Shown: positions 1-5,236 of the stretch, piece by piece
Numbering within the stretch: the first letter of the stretch is position 1
Layout of the letters: every line of letters begins with the position of its first letter
NCBI GenBank assembly: GCA_964604565.1
Contig: CAZRZN010000244.1
Coordinates: 1-6,460 of the forward strand
Length of the DNA: 6,460 nucleotides
Reading direction: 5' to 3'
Origin: CAZRZN01 sp964604565
Lineage (GTDB): Bacteria > Pseudomonadota > Alphaproteobacteria > Rhodobacterales > Rhodobacteraceae
Notes under the pieces: model-generated
What the model saw: the letters and a program-made list of their open reading frames with translations, nothing else
Told to the model about the DNA's origin: nothing
Database searches by the model: none
Translations under genes and position numbers: made by a program

Positions 1-60
1 CGCAAGTTCGACCCCGTCGCGCGAAAGCATGTCGAGTACAAGGAAGGCAAGATCAAGTAA
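1..60 (+). CDS. rpmG: 50S ribosomal protein L33, C-terminal end (partial)
   Basis: Only the last 19 codons and the TAA stop are present; the gene starts left of the window. The visible end reads RKFDPVARKHVEYKEGKIK, which is the characteristic end of bacterial L33, with a conserved basic tail that packs against 23S rRNA in the large subunit near the E site. Family length is about 55 residues, so roughly two thirds of the gene is missing. No zinc-binding Cys pairs are visible in this piece, so it resembles the Cys-free form usual in alphaproteobacteria, though the earlier part cannot be checked. A weak hairpin follows 24 bases after the stop. Identification is from the sequence itself and is firm despite the short length. 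Confidence 0.93.
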   Translation, partial: RKFDPVARKHVEYKEGKIK

Positions 61-81
61 GCTGCCATGCCGGGATCTCTT

Positions 82-123
82 GGTGGGCCGCACGGGATAG
101 ACCAGGCGGTCCATTTGGTGTTT
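82..123 (+). terminator. possible intrinsic terminator after rpmG
   Basis: Bases 82-91 can pair with 106-115 (core GGGCCGC with GCGGTCC, one G-U pair, extended by an A-T and two G-U pairs) around a 14-base loop. The stem is followed only by a broken T-run (114-123, interrupted by GGTG). The position just after rpmG fits a terminator, but the weak T-tract makes this a tentative call. Confidence 0.3.
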
Positions 124-166
124 CCGGAACATGGCGGCTGCTGTGTCTTGTCTGAGGACCGGGGCC

Positions 167-673
167 ATGTCGGACGGGATCACCCTGCGCATTGCCCGGC
201 AGGATGATATAAGCGCGTTGGACCGCCTGTTCCGTCGCAGCTACTCACGATTGCTGAAAGCGGATTATTCACCGTCGGTCCTGACCACGGTTGTGCCGAT
301 GATTGCCCGTGCGCAGCCCGATCTGGTCATCTCGGGCCATTTCTATGTGGTCGAGGAAGAGGGCAGCGCGATCCTTGGTGCGGGAGGATGGTCGTTGCAG
401 CCGCCCGGCGGGCTGCCAGCGACGCAAGGCATTGGCCATATTCGGCATGTCGCGACCGATCCGGATACAACGCGGCGCGGCGTCGCGCGGCATATTCTGA
501 ACCATATCGTGACCGTGGCGCGCGAGGCTGGTCTGTCCGCGTTGCATTGCCAGAGCACGCTGACGGCGAAACCCTTTTACGAGGCGGTCGGATTTGTCAC
601 CCAGGGTCAGACGACGTTGAAGTTGCGCGGCGGGATCGAGTTTCCGGCCGTCCAGATGGTGCGGCTCCTCTGA
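167..673 (+). CDS. GNAT-family N-acetyltransferase
   Basis: This encodes a 168-residue cytoplasmic protein with the GNAT fold, which transfers an acetyl group from acetyl-CoA to an amine; the substrate cannot be told from sequence. Visible features are the N-terminal beta strand and helix (ITLRIARQDDISALDRLF, residues 5-22), the acetyl-CoA-binding motif A region (HIRHVATDPDTTRRGVARHI, residues 91-110, where RRGVA is the pyrophosphate-binding turn), and motif B (AKPFYEAVGF, residues 134-143). Length is typical for a single-domain GNAT. The start at 167 is preferred over an in-frame ATG at 131 because GAGGA at 154-158 sits 8 bases before it, whereas 131 has only a weak GGA, and the conserved fold starts within five residues of 167. 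It converges on the cupin gene with 9 bases between stops. Family assignment is firm; function is open. Confidence 0.9.
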   Translation: MSDGITLRIARQDDISALDRLFRRSYSRLLKADYSPSVLTTVVPMIARAQPDLVISGHFYVVEEEGSAILGAGGWSLQPPGGLPATQGIGHIRHVATDPDTTRRGVARHILNHIVTVAREAGLSALHCQSTLTAKPFYEAVGFVTQGQTTLKLRGGIEFPAVQMVRLL

Positions 674-682
674 ACGGTCATT

Positions 683-1141
683 TCATTTTGGTAAGGGATC
701 GGCAGGCGCGCCGTTCTCATGCGACCAGCGCATGTCTCCGGTGGTCCGTTCGACATGGCGGACCCGGTCTTCGCCGGGGTAATGCACCCGGTCGCGCGGG
801 GCGCGTGTCCCCACCACCAGATAACGCACAATCCGGTCAGAGCGGTTCTCCAGGCAATGGCCCTGATCCATGCCGGCGGGAAATGTGGCCGCTGCGCCGG
901 CTGTGAGATCCTCCTCCCGCTCGCCCTCGATCAAGGTGGCATCGCCCTCAAGGACATAGATCATCTCATCCTCGCTCTCGTGCCAGTGCTTGTAGGATGA
1001 GCGGGCGCCCGGCGCCAGAATTTCGACCCGGGCGCTGAATTGGGTCAGACCGCCGGTGTCACTGAACAGCAAGGCCTCACAGGCGCCCAATGCGCCATCC
1101 GTGGCTTCGCGCTTTACGGTCTCTTCGGAAATGATTGGCAT
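683..1141 (-). CDS. cupin domain-containing protein
   Basis: This encodes a 152-residue single-domain cupin. Motif 1 is seen as G45-x-KHWHESEDEMIYVLEG (H52, H54, E59, G66) and motif 2 as G82-x5-P88-x-G90-x4-H95-x3-N99, two positions longer than the textbook spacing before the histidine. H52, H54, E59 and H95 are the expected metal ligands, so a bound divalent metal is likely. The short C-terminal tail (RVHYPGEDRVRHVER, about residues 118-132) resembles the YP-D-containing tail of small cupins in alphaproteobacteria. Substrate and reaction are not predictable; such proteins range from sugar isomerases to regulators. The start at 1141 is chosen over an in-frame ATG at 1171 because GGGGAG (minus strand, 1147-1152) lies 5 bases upstream, and because the longer form would begin beside the neighbouring gene's terminator hairpin. 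Confidence 0.88.
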   Translation of the reverse strand: MPIISEETVKREATDGALGACEALLFSDTGGLTQFSARVEILAPGARSSYKHWHESEDEMIYVLEGDATLIEGEREEDLTAGAAATFPAGMDQGHCLENRSDRIVRYLVVGTRAPRDRVHYPGEDRVRHVERTTGDMRWSHENGAPADPLPK

Positions 1142-1172
1142 GTTGTCTCCCCACGATCGAACGCCCAACACG

Positions 1173-1203
1173 AAAAAAGGGCCGGTCCGGCGACCAGCCC
1201 TTT
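1173..1203 (-). terminator. intrinsic terminator of the Bax inhibitor-1 gene
   Basis: Read on the minus strand, AAAGGGCTGGTC (1203-1192) pairs with GACCGGCCCTTT (1187-1176) over 12 base pairs including one G-U, with a four-base GCCG loop, and the transcript continues into a run of six U (1178-1173). It starts 26 bases beyond the Bax inhibitor-1 stop at 1230. This is the strongest terminator in the window. It also insulates the downstream cupin gene, which begins 31 bases further on at 1141 and must therefore have its own promoter or rely on read-through. Confidence 0.82.
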
Positions 1204-1229
1204 CGGTATATCATGTTTAGCGCGATGGG

Positions 1230-2015
1230 TTACTCTTGTTGGCCCATAAAGAACAGCAGGAACTGGAACATGTTCAGGAAGCTGATGTAGAGGCTGAGCG
1301 CGCCGTCAAAGGCGGCCTTGTCCATCCATTCCTGATCGCCATGCGCGGCATGCTGCACGTAAGTGTTCTTGATCTCCTGCGTGTGATAGGCTGTCAGGCC
1401 GGCAAAGATCAGCAGACCAATGGCCGAAATTGCCATCATCCAGACCGAGGACTGCAGGAACAGGTTGATGATCATCGCGATGATCAGACCGACCACGCCC
1501 ATGATCAGGAAGGTGCCCATGCCGGACAGGTCCTTCTTGGTGACATAGCCCCAGAGCGACAGGCTGGCGAAGGCGATGGAGGTCACCACGAAGGTCTGCA
1601 CGATCGAGAAGCTGGTGAACACGATGAAGATCGAGCTCAACGAGATGCCGATCACGGCCGCGAATACGAAGAATCCGAGCTGCACGGCAGAGGCCGAGCC
1701 GCGTCTCATCAGGCTGCCCCAACCGAAGAAGATAAAGGCCAGAGGGGCGAACATGATGACCCAGCGCAGCGGGCTGGTGTAGATCGCCGTGCCGAGCCCG
1801 GTCAGCAGGGTGCCGTTGCCCAGTTGCGCCGCCGCCATCGACGGGTCGTTCGTGGTGGCCAGCCCGGCAATGGCCCAAGCGGCCAGAGCGGTGATCAGCA
1901 TGCCTACGGACATCGTGCCGTAGACCTTGTTCATGTGGGCGCGCAGCCCCTCGTCAATCTGGGAAGCGCGGGCGCCGGAGACGCCAGCTGCCCGGATCGT
2001 TTTATATTCAGCCAT
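1230..2015 (-). CDS. Bax inhibitor-1/YccA family membrane protein
   Basis: This encodes a 261-residue inner-membrane protein with about seven hydrophobic helices, at roughly residues 34-52, 84-100, 111-129, 130-150, 165-188, 193-209 and 237-257. A soluble N-terminus (MAEYKTIRAAGVSG...) comes first, and the last helix carries the family signature GALSLYISFLNMFQFLLFF. Family members (BI-1/TMBIM; YccA and YbhL in E. coli; YetJ in Bacillus) are linked to calcium leak and to modulation of membrane proteolysis by FtsH; which applies here is unknown. The start at 2015 is chosen because GGAGG (minus strand, 2021-2025) lies 5 bases upstream; an in-frame ATG at 2105 would add an uncharacteristic 30-residue extension. 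Unusually, positions that hold the paired aspartates in YetJ appear to be His211 (AYHTQ) and Ser245 (LYISF). A strong terminator follows. Confidence 0.93.
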   Translation of the reverse strand: MAEYKTIRAAGVSGARASQIDEGLRAHMNKVYGTMSVGMLITALAAWAIAGLATTNDPSMAAAQLGNGTLLTGLGTAIYTSPLRWVIMFAPLAFIFFGWGSLMRRGSASAVQLGFFVFAAVIGISLSSIFIVFTSFSIVQTFVVTSIAFASLSLWGYVTKKDLSGMGTFLIMGVVGLIIAMIINLFLQSSVWMMAISAIGLLIFAGLTAYHTQEIKNTYVQHAAHGDQEWMDKAAFDGALSLYISFLNMFQFLLFFMGQQE

Positions 2016-2028
2016 TAAAGCCTCCGTT

Positions 2029-2045
2029 GTTTTCCTAGCGAAAAC
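2029..2045 (-). promoter_or_regulatory. short inverted repeat in the Bax inhibitor-1 leader
   Basis: GTTTTC (2029-2034) and GAAAAC (2040-2045) form a perfect 6-base inverted repeat around a 5-base loop, only 3 bases upstream of the GGAGG ribosome-binding site. It could be a small leader hairpin or a protein site; the sequence cannot tell these apart. Confidence 0.25.
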
Positions 2046-2067
2046 GGGCGCGACCGCACCCGGACTT

Positions 2068-2130
2068 TCAAGTCGATATATTGTAGGCCCCTGCGATATT
2101 TTCAAGGATTACAGACATCAGTGGTCCCAT
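2068..2130 (-). CDS. candidate 20-codon leader peptide upstream of Bax inhibitor-1
   Basis: A minus-strand mini-ORF reads MGPLMSVILENIAGAYNIST and stops at 2068, 52 bases before the Bax inhibitor-1 start. An in-frame ATG two codons earlier (2136) is also possible. Its support is a strong ribosome-binding sequence AAGGAG (minus strand, 2139-2144) eight bases before the chosen ATG. Against it: very short, no recognised family, and it overlaps both the candidate promoter and a plus-strand mini-ORF. Only one of these readings is likely to be right. Confidence 0.15.
   Translation of the reverse strand: MGPLMSVILENIAGAYNIST
2077..2105 (-). promoter_or_regulatory. candidate sigma-70 type promoter for the Bax inhibitor-1 gene
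   Basis: On the minus strand TTGAAA (2105-2100) is followed after 17 bases by AATATA (2082-2077), in a local AT-rich patch about 62 bases before the start codon. A better -10 match, TACAAT (2085-2080), overlaps but would give a short 14-base spacer. Plausible position and composition, weak match. Confidence 0.3.
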
Positions 2131-2134
2131 AAAC

Positions 2135-2272
2135 ATGACTCCTTATATCAACAATCTGGATGAAGTCATGGCATTCTCGCCTGTCCGTCCGAATCTGACA
2201 GGTCCATGTCAGCGCAGCCTGACAGACAACGCAGTAGAGCGGCAGGCTGCGGCGGTTCTGGAGTCTTCCTGA
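2135..2272 (+). CDS. candidate 45-residue small ORF, unrecognised
   Basis: A plus-strand open frame begins MTPYINNLDEVMAFSPVRPN and ends at a TGA at 2270-2272, in the spacer between the Bax inhibitor-1 and exported-protein genes. It has an ordinary soluble composition with one Cys. About 56 percent of its codons end in G or C, lower than the surrounding genes appear to be, and no ribosome-binding site lies at normal distance (AAGGA is about 25 bases upstream). It is listed because the only other content of this spacer is repeats and a tentative promoter; it may be chance. Confidence 0.15.
   Translation: MTPYINNLDEVMAFSPVRPNLTGPCQRSLTDNAVERQAAAVLESS
2195..2225. repeat. three CTGACA/TGTCAG half-sites
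   Basis: CTGACA (2195-2200) and TGTCAG (2207-2212) form a perfect inverted repeat with a 6-base centre, and a second direct CTGACAG copy lies at 2219-2225, exactly 24 bases after the first (2195-2201). Regular half-site spacing in a non-coding spacer is what a protein-binding site looks like, but six-base units are short and no regulator is implied by the sequence. Confidence 0.3.
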
Positions 2273-2304
2273 GGCCGGTGCCGAAGCGGGCAGCGGCGGG
2301 GGAC

Positions 2305-2703
2305 TCAGACGCCCACATCGGGACCGTAACACAGCATGGGTTCATCGTTTTGCTGCGCCTCGTAGAGAACGGTGCTTGAAGGATCGTTTTCAAAGACGGC
2401 GCGCAGGCCGTCGCCCTCCTTGAAGAAGCTCCAGCATTGCGGGTCCGGGCTGTCCTCATACACGAAACAGATCTGCCCAGCCTCCTCATACCAGAATCCC
2501 TCCTTGCACTCACCGTCCAGAAAGGACCAACGCACCTGTCGGTCAGGCAGATATTTCTCGACGCCGTACGCCTCGCCGTTGAGGCCGAAATACAGCGTTT
2601 TTCCAGTAACATAGCTTTCAAAATCAGAGGCCGACATCGGTTCTGCCGCCAACGCGGGCAGAGCAGTCAGGCAGGTCAGGGCAAGCGCAAGGATCTGTTT
2701 CAT
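2305..2703 (-). CDS. small exported protein of unknown function
   Basis: This encodes 132 residues with a clear Sec signal peptide: K2, a hydrophobic core from residue 4 to about 18, and a likely cleavage after ALAA (residue 20). The mature part (about 112 residues) should be periplasmic or secreted. It holds four cysteines (66, 79, 90, 125), enough for two disulfides, and is rich in aromatic residues, for example GFWYEEAGQICFVYED (69-84) and QCWSFF (89-94). This pattern looks like a small conserved beta-rich protein of Rhodobacterales and recalls the DUF995-type exported proteins, but I cannot assign a family or function with confidence. The start is supported by the signal peptide beginning at M1 and an AGGG seven bases upstream. 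No strong terminator is visible after the stop. Confidence 0.8.
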   Translation of the reverse strand: MKQILALALTCLTALPALAAEPMSASDFESYVTGKTLYFGLNGEAYGVEKYLPDRQVRWSFLDGECKEGFWYEEAGQICFVYEDSPDPQCWSFFKEGDGLRAVFENDPSSTVLYEAQQNDEPMLCYGPDVGV

Positions 2704-2791
2704 GGCGTGACCCTGCCAGAAACGAGCCGTCCTCGGAAGTCAGGTATTCATGATTGGTTAACCATGGGCGCCGTCCCGCTTTCTTGATATA
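2704..2791. other. spacer upstream of the exported-protein gene; contains a palindrome and TTAACCAT
   Basis: This stretch should carry the promoter of the minus-strand exported-protein gene, but I see no good -35/-10 pair. It contains the 10-base palindrome TGGTTAACCA (2755-2764), which overlaps TTAACCAT (2758-2765), the half-site of the alphaproteobacterial cell-cycle regulator CtrA. A second half-site at the usual spacing is absent. Confidence 0.3.
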
Positions 2792-2846
2792 AAAGGCGTC
2801 AGCGAGTGCGAAGTGCAGCCTCCGGGCGGTCTTGGTCCGCGAGGCC
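2792..2846 (+). repeat. 55-base direct repeat, left copy (edge of assembly gap)
   Basis: This segment begins AAAGGCGTCAGCGAGTGCGA and ends CCGCGAGGCC directly against the N run. The same 55 bases restart immediately after the gap. Internally GCCTC pairs with GAGGC and GCGG with CCGC around a 7-base loop, so it can fold into a bulged hairpin. The exact 55-base identity bounded by Ns is most simply two contig ends sharing one assembly k-mer. Confidence 0.9.
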
Positions 2847-2946
2847 NNNNNNNNNNNNNNNNNNNNNNNNNNNNNNNNNNNNNNNNNNNNNNNNNNNNNN
2901 NNNNNNNNNNNNNNNNNNNNNNNNNNNNNNNNNNNNNNNNNNNNNN
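2847..2946. other. assembly gap, 100 N
   Basis: Exactly 100 undetermined bases. A round 100 is the conventional placeholder for a scaffold join of unknown length, so the distance should not be read as real. No open frame across this run is meaningful. Confidence 0.97.
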
Positions 2947-3001
2947 AAAGGCGTCAGCGAGTGCGAAGTGCAGCCTCCGGGCGGTCTTGGTCCGCGAGGC
3001 C
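2947..3001 (+). repeat. 55-base direct repeat, right copy (edge of assembly gap)
   Basis: Identical over all 55 bases to the segment just left of the gap, after which the two flanks cannot be compared. If the gap is artefactual, the two copies collapse into one and the left and right contigs join directly. If the segment is a dispersed genomic repeat, the gap may hide a real insertion. Confidence 0.9.
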
Positions 3002-3311
3002 CGCGATGACGGCCGCCAACGGAACAATGGCACCAGTCAAGGCAGATCGCCAATGTGGGAGAAACTTGGCTGTGCCTGAGCGAACCGGAGATTCGGCCAG
3101 GTGCCGGATGGGCAAGGCTTGGCATGCCATCAGGGGCTGCAACGCGACGTGTCGGGACAGGCGTTCTCCCGCAAGATGGGGCGTAAAATAATGAATAAAC
3201 AGGTATTTGTGGTCCATTCTTGATACCCTCGCCCTGCTTGGCTGGTTTCCTCACCGTTCCCGAGGGGTGCGCCCATGAGGTCAGGTTGAAACGCCTCCCG
3301 CGCAACGATCG
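3002..3311. other. 310 bases without a convincing gene
   Basis: I see no gene here. Contents: a bulged hairpin at 3075-3101 (CCTG with CAGG, GAA with TTC around CCGGAGA), the 10-base palindrome TGGCATGCCA at 3120-3129, and an AT-rich island at 3184-3206 that stands out from its GC-rich surroundings and could hold a promoter on either strand, although no -35/-10 pair is convincing. A minus-strand open frame (3217 down to 2954) has a passable GAGGG ribosome-binding site, but its last residues lie in the 55-base repeat and its product is unrecognised. Confidence 0.4.
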
Positions 3312-3416
3312 GCCATCTTTGCCCTTTGCGCCGGAAAGAGCCGCCGCGCCAAAGATGGCGAGCGTTTCGCACATCTTGTGCCGAAACGGCGGCCGCCCTG
3401 TTTCGCGGATCGGCCA
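3307..3416 (+). promoter_or_regulatory. structured untranslated region before fdsB, with alternative hairpins
   Basis: GCCATCTTTG (3312-3321) and CAAAGATGGC (3350-3359) form a perfect 10-base inverted repeat with a nested CTTT/AAAG stem inside. Next, GTTTCG (3364-3369) pairs with CGAAAC (3382-3387), extended by CACA with TGTG, around a TCT loop. The same CGAAAC can instead pair with a second GTTTCG (3400-3405), enclosing the self-complementary GGCGGCCGCC. The two hairpins exclude each other. The block is flanked by direct copies of GATCGGCCA (3307-3315 and 3408-3416). It lies 135-245 bases before the fdsB start. It could be an RNA switch or attenuator, a set of protein sites, or the remnant of a small mobile repeat; no known riboswitch class is recognised. 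Confidence 0.4.
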
Positions 3417-3488
3417 ATCGTGACCCATCGGAGGCATTTGGAACGATAACGTGCGTTTTCTGGACGCAGAGCCGCGTCTTTCTGTCGT

Positions 3489-3515
3489 TTTCCGGCGTCG
3501 TCGCCGCCCCGGAAA
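3489..3515 (+). promoter_or_regulatory. inverted repeat TTTCCGG-N13-CCGGAAA before fdsB
   Basis: A perfect 7-base inverted repeat (3489-3495 and 3509-3515) with a 13-base centre, ending 35 bases before the fdsB start codon. The half-site separation suits either an operator or a leader hairpin. No convincing -35/-10 pair could be placed around it. Confidence 0.3.
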
Positions 3516-3550
3516 TCTATAGGGTCCGGCACAGGCAGCAGGAGGCAGAC

Positions 3551-5236
3551 ATGGCACTCGATCAAGGCAAGGGCGTCTGGAAATCCGGTTCCGGCAAGGG
3601 GCGCGTCACGCCAAAGGGCCGGCAATTCGACGATCAGGCCCTACAGGAGGTCCGCGACCTTCTGGGTGCGCGTCCGCGCGACCGCGATCTGCTGATCGAA
3701 TTCCTGCATTTGGTTCAGGATGCACATGGTTGTCTCTCGGCGGACCATCTGCGCGCCTTGGCAGAGGAAATGCGCCTCTCGATGGCCGAAGTCTATGAAG
3801 TGGCAAGTTTTTACGCCCATTTCGATATTGTGAAGGATGGAGACACGCCGCCGCCCGCCCTGACCATCCGCGTTTGCGATTCGCTGTCGTGCGAACTTGC
3901 CGGGGCTGAACAGCTGCGCGTGGCCCTCGAAGACGGAATGGACCCGGCCAAGGTGCGCGTGCTGCGTGCGCCGTGCATGGGGCGCTGCGACACGGCACCT
4001 GTGCTGGAACTGGGCCACAATCACATAGATCACGCAACGGTCGAAAAAGTGGAAATGGCGATTTCTGTGGGCGATACGCATGTTCATATCCCTGATTATC
4101 AAGGCTTTGAGGCGTATTCTTCAGATGGCGGATATGACCGCCTGCGGGAGTTGCGCGACAACGGCGACTGGGAGGCAGTGCAGGAAACCGTCCTTGCTTC
4201 GGGCTTGCGTGGTCTGGGCGGCGCGGGTTTTCCGTCGGGGCGCAAATGGGGCTTCGTTCGAGGTAACGCGGGGCCGCGCTATCTGGCCGTGAACGGCGAC
4301 GAGGGGGAGCCGGGCACCTTCAAAGACCGCTTTTATCTTGAGCGGTATCCACATGTTTTCCTTGAGGGAATGCTGATCGCGGCCTGGGCGGTCGAGGCGG
4401 CGCGCTGCTACATCTACATGCGCGACGAATATCCCGCCGTGCTCGAGATCCTGCGCCGGGAAATCGCCGCGCTCGAAAAGGCGGGTCTGATCGAAAAGGG
4501 CTATGTCGACCTGCGCCGCGGCGCGGGCGCCTACATCTGCGGTGAGGAAAGCGCCATGATCGAGTCGATCGAGGGCAAGCGGGGGCTGCCACGGCACCGT
4601 CCGCCCTATGTGGCGCAAGTGGGATTGTTTGGCCGGCCCACGCTGGTGCACAATGTCGAAACGCTTTTCTGGGTGGCACGAATTTGTCGCGAAGGCCCTG
4701 AAATCCTGTCCGGAATCGAAAAGAACGGGCGCAAGGGCCTGCGGTCCTATTCTGTTTCGGGCCGCGTCCGGGCGCCGGGTGTCCATCTGCTGCCCGCCGG
4801 GGCGACCATCCTCGACATCATCGACGCTGCCGGCGGCATGATGGAGGGCCATGTGTTCAAGGCCTATCAGCCCGGTGGCCCGTCGTCCGGGCTGCTGCCG
4901 GCAACGCTGAACGATGTGCCGCTGGACTTCGACACCTTGCAGCCGCACGGCTCCTTTATCGGATCGGCGGCGGTGGTGGTCCTGTCTGACAAGGACAGCG
5001 CCCGCGACGCCGCGCTCAACATGCTGCGCTTTTTCGAGGATGAAAGTTGCGGACAATGCACCCCGTGCCGGGTCGGCTGCGAGAAGGCGGTCAAGCTGAT
5101 GAGCGCGGCGCGCTGGGACCAGGCACTGTTGGAGGATCTATGCGAGGCCATGGCGGACAGTTCGATCTGTGGGTTGGGGCAGGCGGCGCCGAACCCGATC
5201 CGCATGACGATCAAGCATTTCCCCGAGGAGATCTGA
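3551..5236 (+). CDS. fdsB: NAD-dependent formate dehydrogenase beta subunit, NuoE-NuoF fusion (FdsG-FdsB type)
   Basis: This encodes a 561-residue cytoplasmic diaphorase subunit that carries electrons from a molybdenum or tungsten formate dehydrogenase to NAD+ (formate + NAD+ to CO2 + NADH). An NuoE/FdsG-like domain (about 25-170) has the [2Fe-2S] ligands C109, C114, C142 and C146 (CDSLSC, CMGRC). A NuoF/FdsB-like part follows, with the glycine-rich GLRGLGGAGFPSG (218-230) and NGDEGEPGTFKDR (248-260) of the FMN/NADH site, GAGAYICGEESAMIES (324-339), and the [4Fe-4S] ligands C500, C503, C506 and C540 (CGQCTPC and SICGLG). All expected cofactor ligands are present. The start at 3551 has AGGAGG (3540-3545) five bases upstream; the open frame extends to 3326 but that part is unlike the family. 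HoxF-type hydrogenase subunits share this fusion, but overall it reads as the formate dehydrogenase form of Rhodobacterales. No fdsA follows. Confidence 0.88.
   Translation: MALDQGKGVWKSGSGKGRVTPKGRQFDDQALQEVRDLLGARPRDRDLLIEFLHLVQDAHGCLSADHLRALAEEMRLSMAEVYEVASFYAHFDIVKDGDTPPPALTIRVCDSLSCELAGAEQLRVALEDGMDPAKVRVLRAPCMGRCDTAPVLELGHNHIDHATVEKVEMAISVGDTHVHIPDYQGFEAYSSDGGYDRLRELRDNGDWEAVQETVLASGLRGLGGAGFPSGRKWGFVRGNAGPRYLAVNGDEGEPGTFKDRFYLERYPHVFLEGMLIAAWAVEAARCYIYMRDEYPAVLEILRREIAALEKAGLIEKGYVDLRRGAGAYICGEESAMIESIEGKRGLPRHRPPYVAQVGLFGRPTLVHNVETLFWVARICREGPEILSGIEKNGRKGLRSYSVSGRVRAPGVHLLPAGATILDIIDAAGGMMEGHVFKAYQPGGPSSGLLPATLNDVPLDFDTLQPHGSFIGSAAVVVLSDKDSARDAALNMLRFFEDESCGQCTPCRVGCEKAVKLMSAARWDQALLEDLCEAMADSSICGLGQAAPNPIRMTIKHFPEEI

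Noticed and set aside
1236..2018. Plus-strand open frame of 260 codons
   Set aside because: It is the antisense shadow of the Bax inhibitor-1 gene; its product is a low-complexity His/Asp/Gly/Arg-rich chain with no family features.
2166..2621. Minus-strand open frame of 151 codons overlapping the exported-protein gene
   Set aside because: A shifted-frame shadow of the signal-peptide-bearing gene; the product is Arg/Ser-rich with no domain.
2792..3001. Two copies of a 55-base unit read as a CRISPR or tandem array
   Set aside because: Only two copies, separated by a placeholder gap; they are better explained as a shared contig end.
3326..3550. N-terminal extension of fdsB from an upstream ATG
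   Set aside because: The added 75 residues are unlike the family, overlap the inverted-repeat region, and the ATG at 3551 has an excellent AGGAGG at the right distance.
4121..5056. Minus-strand open frame of 311 codons
   Set aside because: Antisense of fdsB, whose sense frame carries all the cofactor motifs; the reverse product has no recognisable domain.
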